DNA of 64,000 nucleotides from Gamsiella multidivaricata (lineage: Eukaryota; Mortierellomycota; Mortierellomycetes; Mortierellales; Mortierellaceae). Below are positions 36,031 through 45,400 of the stretch, piece by piece. The position numbers were made by a program, and so were the translations under genes. Position 1 is the stretch's first letter, and each line of letters starts with the position of its first letter. Under the pieces are notes generated by a model that did no database searches, was not told the origin of the DNA, and saw only the letters and a program-made list of their open reading frames with translations. Location: positions 434,001 to 498,000 of the forward strand of contig NW_026251715.1 of assembly GCF_025024155.1 (NCBI RefSeq). Direction: 5' to 3'.

Positions 36031-38452
36031 ATGCCACAAGCGTTTGTGGAGTGGGCCGTCAACCGGAAAAGCAAGGAGCATGTCTACATCTTGAATTTCG
36101 TTAGCCACTTTAATCTCAGTAACCGAGAATCCGCAACCAAGGCCTTCCAAGAACTCCTACAGTCTTCACAAATCCTGCAAAAGCGCCGAGAGAAGCTGCA
36201 AGCGGCATTCAAACATTTCCAGGAGCACTATGAGGAGCAGTTTTGGGCCAATCGTGCCCTGAGACATAATACGGAGATAACCGCGAAGAAGGCTGCTCTT
36301 GCGGTGCAGAATGCAGGTCTCCAGGATGCAGAAGCTGCCTACGGTAATCGAAGATGCTTGTCGATACAAACGATGCCAGTAATGCCTGTGTTAAGGTTTA
36401 TTATTATTAACATTTATCCCATAATCCTACAGACGAGAGAAAAACAACAAAATCGGCAATAGCAGCAGCATCGGCCGCAACAACGTCGACACTGAAAGGT
36501 TTGATTTGTAGGTTAATTTTCTTATAGTCATACGGAACTGCCGAATGATATCCGAGACGATATTCCAGGCGATATTCCAGACGATAAGAATCTCTCGGTG
36601 GATGATCGTATGTGTTTATTCATGTGTTGAATATCGGCTATGTGTTCTTCGACCTTTGACACTGATGCTTTCCGTCTTAATGCGTTTGCAACGCCTAATC
36701 TCGCCGGTGACACCACTGGAAGATCCCACGACGGCGTACTCAGAGTCATTAACCTGTACATATCTCTTGATATATCTTTCTGTTGGCTTGCTCGTTAGGT
36801 AATTTCATTATTGACACAATAATAATATCGTTATCGCATTAGCCAAAAGGAAACAGCTGTTCGAAGATCCACCAATGTGTCGTGCGGAAGATAATCTCGG
36901 TAAGATGAAGAAAAATATCGATACACAGGTAAAGACAAGATTGGACTTGTGATTCTGTACAAAAATATCTTGCTTGGGTCGCTGAATGCACTATATTTTC
37001 GATCTGTGATGCATAGTTTTTCGATAGCGCACGAAAATCGTTGCAACGGCGGCACTGCTCCCTTGGTCCGAAATGGACATTGGAGTCGGGTACTGTCGTG
37101 GAAGATGTGCTTTTCAAGGCTGGGGAGGAGCTCACAGTTCGCCAGTAAGGGGTCCACTTCGATGTTCCTACCTTTGCTGGCATATTCTTTTTTGTTAATT
37201 TTCTGTTTCTCTTTTATATGTTGATCTAGTCCAATTCACTCCTTTATGCTGGACATACAAGATCCCTACACTCAAGGGTTGTTCAGTAAGAAGAACTGGG
37301 CAGAAATCAAGAAGGATCTTCCTAGTGCTATGCCTTATGCCAGAACAACTTCGACGTACTTGGATACTTTCGATACGGTGAAGACCATCGAGGACCTCAG
37401 ATCACGGCTGAACCATCGTCCCGAGGATGTGGAACTCGAGCTGGTTCACATGTGCTTAGTCAATTGGTAATTGCAGAAGCACCTTGCGTTAGTCGTCATG
37501 CTTCGATTTAAGGTCTGTCTTCTAATCCGTATATTTCCAGGCTAAATTTGTATGAGATGACAAGTCCATCTCCTTTTGCGATTGAAAGCAGCCTCTCGGA
37601 ATCATGGTGGCTGTCGCAGGCATGGGGCGTCTGCAGCTAACTGATTAAGGGAGTTCACGGATGCTTCATGCTGAGAGGGGACATGACTGGTGTGGACTCT
37701 ATGACACGTCGCAACAATAAGGATCGTCATACCAATACCACGCCACATACAGCAAGAGAGAAGGTGGGGGTTCGAACAGATCTCATATGGCGTACGATGC
37801 TCGCGCCAGAGAAGGACTGGGGGATCGGTGAGGTCGCAAGGACTTGGAACGACTTCGGACAGAAATACATCCACGAAAGCACATTCGAGCTTTCTCGGCA
37901 ACTGCACGATGTAATGATGGCGAGATCAATGGAAGCAGGAGGGTCAGATAGGATGCGAGATGTTCTAGTGTCAGATTTGGTCATTGGAGGTATGATTAGG
38001 ACGCATTGTCATTGTTTTTTCTCGTCATATGGATTTTCGCATTGAATGCCACTCTATCTTTCGTCATGTAGGGTCATGCATACAGCGTATCGCGTTGTGT
38101 TGGGTACAAAAGGAAGTAATGTAACAAGGCTGTTGAAATGGAAGGCAGCACGACTCGATCCATCCGTGAAGAACATGTCCACGTCTCTCTTGGCGCTTCA
38201 CCATCTACTTTTATTTCGAGTAAGCTTAGGCATCAAAGTCGAGTTTACTAGAGCCAATATTCCCTTTCTAACAGTTTTGATGCTATTTTCTCTCCTTAGT
38301 CATCCACCATGCATCTTATGCATACGTACGATCGCGCCATCGAAGAGTGCAACGAAGAGAGACGTCAGCATCGGTATCAGGAACTTAATCCGGAAGAGGC
38401 ATGGACCAGCGGAGGCGAACATTGGCTTGACTTGTTGCACTCTTCGCCATAA
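36031..38452 (+). pseudogene. Decayed member of a repetitive Mortierella/Rhizophagus-type family
   Basis: Multi-exon gene. Exon 1 (36031-36343) encodes a helical, basic/Gln-rich N-terminus with a coiled-coil look; exon 2 starts at 36433. Later exons carry the family block WTLESGTVVEDVLFKAGEE joined to HSFMLDIQDP, then SESWWLSQAWG, and a C-terminal block with GVRTDLIWRT and LSRQLHDVMM. I associate these blocks with a large family of unknown function in these fungi (from memory). Signs of decay: an in-frame TAA at 37638-37640 between two conserved blocks, a phase mismatch at the junction near 37990/38072, and another near 36498/36528. The ancestral stop is TAA at 38450-38452. Its last exon overlaps, antisense, the possible tail of the Crinkler module. 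Function unknown. Confidence 0.6.
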
Positions 38453-38533
38453 CAGCCTTGATCGTACTGAAAGCGAGGCAGAATTAGTACGCCTAATGAA
38501 GTGCGGGGCAATGTGCATGGATAACGGACTTAC

Positions 38534-39158
38534 CAGACACATCGGAGTCAAAAGGCGGAGAAGCGAGACGAGATTCTTGCAAGAGATGGCCTGGAACGTT
38601 GACAGGAGCAGCTAGGTAGCAGGAAGGCGCATGAAAAGGAGGAAGTGGTGGGCAAGGTTTGGTACAGTGTAACGCAAAAAACAAGCCTTCTGAACGAGTC
38701 CAAGTGCCAGCGGTTAATGCATTACCTGGTGGTGGCCGCTGAACAATGGTGTGGATTGTTTTCTTGGCTGCACCCTCAGGGAGCACATCTGAGATGTCGT
38801 CCAGCGGACGAAGTTCTTCCTTTGAATCCAGGACATTTAGCATGAGAACGTCGCGTTCATAGGCTTCAGCGAGGGGATCAAGACGCGCCTGAGCGTGAGT
38901 TTGTCCGCATCGATATTTGTGGAAATCATTGGCCTTCCTGGCCTTGATTAACTGCTTGAGATTGTCAACTGTGTCCGAGGAGGGAATGTCCCTGATCGAG
39001 AAAGCGTTTGATGTGGGCTCTCCATCGACGAGACAAAAGAGGCTATGGCCTGTGTCAAAAGAGTGAAAGGGACGACTTTTGGGTGCGCGAGATGCTCCTT
39101 CGTCGAATAAGAAGACTCGGACATGGCACGTTAGATGCGTGGCGTGTGCACAGACCAT
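38534..39158 (-). pseudogene. Truncated Crinkler (CRN) N-terminal module
   Basis: Minus strand, ATG at 39158. The HSLFCLVDGEPTSNAFSI start, TVDNLKQLIKARK, and the end of the block TIHTIVQRPPP match the ubiquitin-like Crinkler N-domain, used by oomycete and fungal effectors and found in many Mortierellomycota. Between KANDFH and AYERDV about 20 codons read in a non-family way; the family residues appear in another frame, so two opposite-sign frameshifts are implied and the ORF stays open. A plausible intron (38612-38725) leads to a short exon (38534-38611), after which no NTPase or nuclease C-terminal domain follows; the strand instead runs into the antisense end of the neighbouring gene. It is therefore truncated and probably non-functional. 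Confidence 0.65.
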
Positions 39159-40000
39159 TGTTTTCTTTGGTGTGCGCGCCTTTTACTATTGTTCTCAGGC
39201 TGAAATGCCTCTTCAATTCCTGCTTCTCCCGCTCCTCACTGTGCTTCCTGCCGTTCAGCTCTCATAGCATGTAGTTGTAGATGGAGTTGCGATGAAAGCA
39301 AGTTTTCAATACCGATCGGTTCTTGTGGCTCTTGAGGAAGTACAGGCTCCTTTCCGCAGTTGGTCTCCATGCCTCTGTAGATCCTTGGTACCAGACTATG
39401 TGCTTGCAGGGCGACTTGTGCTAGACATAATCAGGACACGTACAAGAAAGAGGGGCCTTGTCCATGTTCACAATGATGGAGCACTTTACATTAGGTCGAG
39501 TGAAAGACTTGACTAAGAACTGTGGAGGATAATTATGTGTTGGATTCTATGACAGAACAATCCACTTAGTTAGGGTGCCACTATCGTTAAAAAAAATAAA
39601 GTCGCCAGGTACAGTCCGTGTTTGCATCCTCTGAAATTTTTCAGACAATGCGGGCCTCATATGTAATCCTGCATTTTTATTGGTCGAGGCATATCCCAGG
39701 CAGAAAGCGCGGTCAATCTGTCCCCTTGTGATTTTACGGATGTTGAGGAATGAATAGGGAAAAAGAGCAGAAAACAGAATTGACCAATAAAAATTCAGAG
39801 CCCCATTCAGAGACGAAATATGAGGACAGGAAAGTTCCTACCGGGGACATTTTTTGATTGGCTGGGATAATAGTAAAAATTCCTGAAATATTCCCCTTCG
39901 ACCATGTTCGAGCCGCTTCTGCTGAGAAAGAGTAATAAGTTTTGTGTCCTTTTTTTTGTTCTTTTCTTCGCATTTTCTCACACACCACCTCACCTCTTGT
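39159..40000. other. Intergenic and left flank of the transposon
   Basis: Holds an inverted repeat of 13 bases (ATTTTTATTGGTC at 39673-39685, its complement at 39782-39794). The stretch 39290-39520 looks like an old coding remnant, but I cannot assign it. The left end of the Harbinger element probably lies here; no terminal inverted repeat could be paired with the right side by eye. Confidence 0.45.
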
Positions 40001-41353
40001 ATGATGCCAAGATACACCACCAAGCGACGACTTATTAGCAAGTATGAGAGAGAACTTACCGACGCTGCCCTTGCCGTCGTGAGGACCCCAAAGGAAAGAA
40101 GGCTTGCTCGGTTACTATTGCTGGAGGCAAATGTCGAGATTTTGAAGCTCCTTTATTCAAATAGGTGAGATAGTCAACCCGCGCTCCAATTGCAGCGCGT
40201 ATCGTGATAATGGCACGCAAATTTACATTATGAAAGATACCTATACCCTAGATCCCGATTACCATCCTCCACAGACGTAAGGGATCGCGTCTTCAATGCA
40301 TATGATGAAGACAAGTTCAAGGGCATCATGCGTCTCACCAAAGACCAGCTCCAGAGGATCGCATTATTGCTTGGCAGAAGCGAGCATTTTAGACGTGGAG
40401 ACGAACATCTGCCGCTGGAGGACATCATCATTCAATTGAAGGTCACACTCTTCCGCCTTGGTACAAAAGGAATCTCTGTTTTGAAGGTGTCATGGACTTT
40501 GGGCGTTAGTATTGGATCGGTTGTAAAGTACACATGGAGATGCATCAACGCTTTGGACGAGCTGTTCCAACAATATGTTTTTTGGCCAGACCACGCATGC
40601 AAGACTATAATCAAGGACTGGTTCAAGCGATAGCACGGCTTTGCTGATTGCATTGGCGCTGTCGATGGTGTACCCTTTCCCCTCAACATGGCGCCAACCT
40701 GGGAGACTAATGCGTGGATAACAAGAAAATGCAACTACGCCATAGGAGCCACCGCTGTATGCGATCATTTGGGACGATTTACGTACTTTGCAACCGGCTA
40801 CGTCGGATCCACTCATGACGCGTTGGCTTACAAGAGGACACCCCTGTATACCCATAAAAACGAATACTTCAGTGATCAGGAGTATATACTTGCCGATGCA
40901 GCGTACGCCTTGACAGCCACTATTATACCGAGATTCAGGAATGCTGACGCGGATCAAGCACGCTTTAATACCCTTCATGGCGCGGCCCGGGTCAAAATTG
41001 AGCATGCTTTTGGTATGCTCAAGATGAAGTTTGCGTCTCTTCAAAACCTGCCAGTCGTGATTAAGTGCGTTCAAGATATCGAAAGGGCATCCAGGTGGAT
41101 TTGTGCATGTGTTGTCTTGCACAATTTCGTTCGTGAAGATGCAACAGAGGTGATTCTGGACGACGAGGTGCTTCAAGACGTCGATAACCCCGCTGCTGAA
41201 GATGGTGATAATGATGATTTGGTGGAGAATGAGGTGCGGCAGGTTGAAGCAGAGCAGGAGGACAGAAATGAGGCTAGGAGAAAGAGGGAGGGACTGAAGG
41301 CATATGTGTTGAGAAATAAGAACCGTACTAACAGACATCGACGCAGGAACTAA
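40001..41353 (+). pseudogene. Harbinger transposase with one premature stop
   Basis: HARBI1-type DDE_Tnp_4 endonuclease that cuts and pastes the element. Exon 1 is 40001-40164 (MMPRYTTKRR start), exon 2 40237-41353, GT-AG, phase-consistent. The N-terminal helix-turn-helix region contains TLGVSIGSVVKYTWR. The catalytic domain shows GAVDGVPFP, GSTHDALAY, ILADAAY and VKIEHAFGMLK; the second Asp and the Glu are 35 residues apart. A single in-frame TAG at 40631-40633 interrupts the protein just before GAVDG. Nothing else is broken on either side, and the frame is the same, so this is one nonsense change in an otherwise intact gene. The C-terminus is acidic then basic. Confidence 0.8.
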
Positions 41354-41358
41354 AAGGT

Positions 41359-42853
41359 TTAATAAATCGATCGGATATTTATTAGTATCTGCTTGGACTC
41401 TTTCATTAGATGCGCAACCCTCAGTTTGAGCTCCTTCTTTGTAGCCGCCAGCTCGCACATAACAGTCTGGTGTTGTATTGTACTCATACGCACAAGCTAT
41501 TCTTTTTCGTTGGCAAATTTGTTCCGCATCTCTTCTTTTTCTTGGGCAAATTTGTTCCGCACCTCTTCCTTCTCGTTGCAATGATCCAGCTGCAGCTTAA
41601 TCGCCGCCCTTTCGCTCGCGCTTAGTTGATCCTTGAGGACTCGCATCTCGCGCCTAAGTTCCTGCTTTTCTTGTTCAAGTTCCTGGATGCGTCGCAGCAT
41701 AAATGATTCCATATAACCTGGCAACGACGAGGCATTCCCTCTGTTATCAAGGCTCTGACAAATTTCCTTCACCTCTTGAAGTGTATCAGAAAGTGTCTGG
41801 AGAGTATTTGCTTCTGGAGTTTTCGACCTCGCTTTTGTGGATCTCGTAGATGCCGTGGTTATTACGCTACCATCCCTTGTGCTCCGCCTACTCGCTCGTG
41901 AATCTACTTCATACAACACGCCCATTAGTCATTACAGGGCTATAATCCTGGGGCTAATCCGATGACTACACAAATAAAGAACCACTACTCAATTACCATC
42001 TTCAGATGCGTCGCCAGAATCGTCGTCATTGTCGAGCTCAGAGGCAAAGAAGTTATCACCGGAAGCAGCAGGAACAGGAATAGGACCAGGCTCAGATTGC
42101 TTAAGAGGAGGAGGATTCTTGATAACGCTGGATACATACACTTGATGTAATCGGTCATAGAGCGGGCAGATATCATACATTCGTTCCTGTAATGTTTTGG
42201 TGCCGTTGTAACCTTCGCCCGTCGACGTTATCAAGGCGTGGGCATCTTTGTACTTCTTTTCAATGCCTCTGATATTGCTCCTGACATCCTCAGACTTCCA
42301 CTCTGTCCCACATTGCTGGTTGACAAGTACAGCTATCTCCCGGTGAATATCGCAGACTTTGGTGCCAGAGACCCTTCCTGTATTCCTTAGTCAGGCATCG
42401 TTTTCCGGGTCCGTCACCCAATCCAGTAAAACATCCATTCCAGCCTTTTTCCAAAAGTCGTTTCTGCGCGTATTGGAGATATTTGGCCTTGTCTTTTTTT
42501 GAACGTTGGTTAAATTGTCGTCAGGTATTGTGATAGTGGCATTTTAATGTGGAGCAACATGATTGGAGGGTTGATCCTGAGAGATTTCATCGATTCTTCG
42601 TTTCATCAAGACAGTCGTTGCCACTGAGTATTGGCGAGCTGGGACAGAAGTTTGGTGAGGCCCAAGATGGTGGTGCGCTATTATTTGCTGGTACTGTGCG
42701 TGCTGTTGGAAGTTGGTTGATTATTGACTGTTGTGGCTGCCCTTGGTATATGGGTCTGAGACCACGACTGACCGCTCGCGTTTGGTTTGCCTGCAAAGAC
42801 ACGCTCTGAGAGAAAGGTACAATAACAGGTCGAGGTGCCTCGTCGAATGTCAA
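41359..42853 (-). pseudogene. Harbinger accessory Myb/SANT-like protein, broken
   Basis: Partner protein of PIF/Harbinger elements that binds DNA and helps import the transposase. Order on the minus strand: Pro/Ser-rich N-part (42587-42853, no ATG seen), a Myb/SANT-like block (WVTDPEND, GRVSGTKVCDIHREIAVL, DVRSNIRGIEKKYKDAHAL), an acidic linker (ELDNDDDSGDASED), an intron (41907-41996), and a coiled coil (ELEQEKQELRREMRVLKDQ). Breaks: TGA at 42391-42393 inside the Myb block, TAG at 41497-41499 in the coiled coil, and a frame change between the N-part and the Myb block. After the TAG the frame stays coiled-coil-like to TAA at 41359-41361. Confidence 0.75.
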
Positions 42854-43034
42854 AATTTCGGATATAAACCTTATCTTTTCACGCGCTCCTTCACTCTCAT
42901 TTTCCTCCTCTTCCGCAACACAGTTCGCTGCACATCCTTTAGTATCTGCTTAGTCCCATCTTGGCCACCTTCTTTACTCATCTCATAAGCGTTAGTGATG
43001 TGTATTATGAGCCTATGACCCTCATTCCGAAAGC

Positions 43035-43740
43035 TTGGATACGAGGCCGTTCTCTATTCTCAGTGTCCTCAAGTCGCCCCAGCCCCCCATCCCCATTAAC
43101 CACGTTTCACCGCCCACACTTCGTGTCGACGTTCTATCTTCATTTTATCCTTCTATTCGCTACACTTACACAACTCATCCCTCGCCTAGCGCCCACACAG
43201 TCCTTGAACAAGTGGTATCGGAGCCTGGGATCCCAAAGAGCTCAGTTCTGTATCTGGATGGTCCTTCGCCAGATGAGAAACGACGGACCTGTGAGAATTA
43301 GGAAAGACGTTGCGCCGGTGCATTACAGCGCACCCAGAAATGTATCAGCGACATGGAAGAACGCGTGAGGGACGTGCGTAGAGTGCGGAAACGTCATTTC
43401 ATCAACTTGAGCAAGCAAATCAACGCAGCCTTCTACTGGTTCGTGGACTTCCGCAGAGGCTTTGCTCAATACATGCGCAACATGGGATGGAACGTCATAG
43501 AATGCCCTACCGAGGCCGGTATTGCGATTGCTCACGCCTGCCAACTCAACGATATCATCCTATCGTCCGACAGCGATATGCTCGCTTACGACACAATTAC
43601 GACCATCTGGAGGCCCATGTCGAGAAGGAAGTTCCTGGTGTACGACGTTCCGAGTGTGTTGTAGAGTCTTCGTATCTCCAGGGTGCACCTTGCTGTGCTC
43701 TGTGCAGCTTCTAAAAACGATTACAGTTGCATCACTTGGG
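43035..43740 (+). pseudogene. XPG/FEN1-like nuclease domain, decayed
   Basis: One frame from about 43035 holds LRVDVLSSFYPSIR (N-region with the metal-binding Asp), VLYLDGPSPDEKRR, then MRNMGWNVIECPTEAG and LSSDSDMLAYDT (I-region, the Asp cluster of FEN1/XPG nucleases), and RKFLVYDVPSVL. It is interrupted by TAG at 43299-43301 and TAG at 43662-43664; homology-like sequence continues after both. The start codon position reads TTG, so the ATG appears lost, and the usual acidic residue after PTEA is Gly. After about 43,740 the frame degenerates and meets a 29-base T tract. Proteins with this domain are, from memory, common in Mortierella and Rhizophagus, often fused to a C-terminal TnpB-like domain. 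Confidence 0.6.
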
Positions 43741-43849
43741 ATCATTACCCAACCACAAGATTATCAAATCGCTAGAAGTATCAGGTACTTGAAGAACTGT
43801 ATGCCTAATGTTGTGTTTGACGACGCCTGCGATGCGTTCTGATAATGGC

Positions 43850-43878
43850 TTTTTTTTTTTTTTTTTTTTTTTTTTTTT
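43850..43878. repeat. Poly(T), 29 bases
   Basis: Uninterrupted T run between the XPG-like and the RuvC-like relics; it sits where the middle of the ancestral gene would be expected. Confidence 0.95.
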
Positions 43879-43969
43879 GACAGCTTACAATTAAGTATTT
43901 AGCAAGAATGTAACCAGCGAGCACTTCCGTACCTCTTTAAGAGTTTTCGTGCATCGACAATAGAACGGT

Positions 43970-44835
43970 TTGCAGGTCTCTACACTTCTTCACACCTCCA
44001 CACAAGCACTCGCGACCGTTGAGGATGTAATGCAAAGACTGCTCCTTCTCTGTGAGCCGGCTGTGGATCAAGTATCACAGTCTACGTTGACAAGCTCAAG
44101 GATGTGGAGGCACACCTCGATTCCTTCTACAACTGCAGAATGGTCCCCAAAAACTACAAGTGGGACGCAAGAAGGGTGTGGGGCGAGGAGTATAAGCAGA
44201 CTGCCAATCGTCTTCTCAAGCTGGTCAGCGAATCAATTGGCGCCAAGAGAGAAGACAGTAACAAGGTTGTGATCGGCGTGGGTCTAGGGAAGTTTTCTAC
44301 AAAGACCAAACTGTCCTTTTTGCACGAGTCGTTCCAATCGTACTTTGTCCAGAAAGCAAGTGGCCGAATGATGTCCCTTAGCGACCCTGCAATTGCTCTC
44401 TCTTGCGGGACATCACGACTACTCTCGCCTCTCCCTCCAATTTGTTTCTAGGCCAGATCGCTTGGCTGCATTGTTGTAGGTGTAAATGAGTATTACACCT
44501 CGGAAAAGAGTCCGAGCTGTGAGGGTTTCCTTGGTTATATCAGCATCCACCGGCCTTATTGTTCAAGGCGCATGACGCTCATGCATCGCGATATCATGGT
44601 CGGCTACAACATCAGGAATGCAGTCCGTAGCTATCTGATTAGCCAGCAGCGGCTCCTGTACCTCCAGTCCAAAGATATCGATGGGAACTACTCATGGATG
44701 CAAACTGAGAGGCCTTGCTCAGTGAGCAGCAGTAACAGAGATTGCCAGCGTCGTGTTGGATATGGTGGGGTCAAGCGACAAACACCGTCTGGGTTGATGG
44801 ACTCTCCAAGGCACAAGATAATTCAGGACGAGTAG
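43970..44835 (+). pseudogene. TnpB/Fanzor-like RuvC and zinc-ribbon domain, decayed
   Basis: Reading from about 44090: DKLKDVEAHLDSFYN, KVVIGVGLGKFS (RuvC-like strand), LHESFQSYFVQK, then across a GC-AG intron (44356-44451) RSLGCIVVGVNEYYTS, a zinc-ribbon region, and MHRDIMVGYNIRNA. The order strand - Glu/Asn - YTS - CxxC - CxxC - RDxxAxxN is the C-terminal signature of TnpB, Cas12f and eukaryotic Fanzor RNA-guided nucleases (OrfB_Zn_ribbon/Cas12f1-like TNB). The last Asp matches the third RuvC catalytic residue. In the ribbon only one Cys of each pair survives (SPSC and CSRR). The RuvC-I part that would hold the first Asp is missing, so this is a 3' relic. Stop at 44833-44835. Confidence 0.55.
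44356..44451 (+). other. GC-AG intron in the TnpB/Fanzor-like relic
   Basis: Donor AAA|GCAAGT (the classic GC donor consensus) and acceptor TTTCTAG. Splicing joins VQK to ARSLGC in phase 0; without it the frame runs into non-homologous sequence and stops at 44449-44451. Confidence 0.55.
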
Positions 44836-44968
44836 TTGTAGACATTCTGTGTATTAGCAAGCACATAGTCTTAGGAGGGGCGTGCGGTTCGTCACTTCGG
44901 TGACTAGAATCGTGTGGTTGAGGAGCTTTTTTTTATTGCCTTCTTGCTTTCGAGTTCAGCTTTGCTAT

Positions 44969-45400
44969 TTACTTGACCAACTTGAACGAGGGAGAATCAA
45001 CGAAACCACTGCGGGCGCCAAGGTCAAAGGAGGCGCGGACACGGAAGGGGACATTGGACTGCTCCTTGATCAGGTACTTGGCTTTGACCTTGAACTCGAA
45101 GCCGTCCTTGTGCAGAGTCCTAGCACGGACAGAGCCGAGGTGGACGTTCAAGAGAGGCAAATGGATGTTCTTCTGGAGGTACAGCTCCACTTTGGGGTTT
45201 TTCTTGTAGAATTCGCTCTTGGTGCCGTTGACGATCGAGATCTTGACAGGCACCTTATGGCCCACCTTGTAGACGGAGTTGAACTTGGGCGAGGTCACTG
45301 ACAGGATGTCCGTCGAGGGGTGGGGTTGAGGGGCGGCCATGACGCTGGTCAAAGCGCAGAAGGCGAGCAGCAAAAACGTGAGGAGAGAGCGCGCGTACAT
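44969..45400 (-). CDS. Small secreted protein, Kre9/Knh1-type beta domain candidate
   Basis: Intronless, 143 aa. A signal peptide is clear: a hydrophobic core LLTFLLLAFCALTSV, then a cleavage site after VMA before APQPHP. The mature part starts ILSVTSPKFNSVYKVGHKVPVKI, which resembles the start of the Ser-Thr-rich membrane-anchored (PF10342, Kre9/Knh1) beta-sandwich found in many fungal wall proteins, then alternating basic and hydrophobic strands to a KLVK end. There is no GPI site, no Cys after the signal, and no catalytic motif. A secreted wall or extracellular-matrix protein is the likely role. ATG at 45400; the promoter side faces 45.4-46.3 kb. Confidence 0.7.
   Translation of the reverse strand: MYARSLLTFLLLAFCALTSVMAAPQPHPSTDILSVTSPKFNSVYKVGHKVPVKISIVNGTKSEFYKKNPKVELYLQKNIHLPLLNVHLGSVRARTLHKDGFEFKVKAKYLIKEQSNVPFRVRASFDLGARSGFVDSPSFKLVK

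Larger units (their letters stand above)
40001..42853. mobile_element. PIF/Harbinger DNA transposon, two-ORF, decayed
   Basis: The classic two-gene layout: a DDE transposase on the plus strand and a Myb/SANT-like accessory protein on the minus strand, tail to tail. The transposase stop (41351-41353) and the ancestral accessory stop (41359-41361) are five bases apart. The coordinates cover coding parts only; the true ends (terminal inverted repeats, 3-base target duplication) lie outside and were not found. Both ORFs carry premature stops, so the copy is not autonomous. Confidence 0.8.

Noticed and set aside
40490..41581. 363-codon ORF on the minus strand
   Set aside because: Antisense to the transposase; its composition is Cys/Leu/Ser-rich and it matches nothing. 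It is open because of the codon bias of the true gene.
43850..43878. Poly(T) as the A tail of a minus-strand retro-insert
   Set aside because: No target duplication found on both sides; similar T tracts occur at 3666, 46728 and 49503 without insert features.
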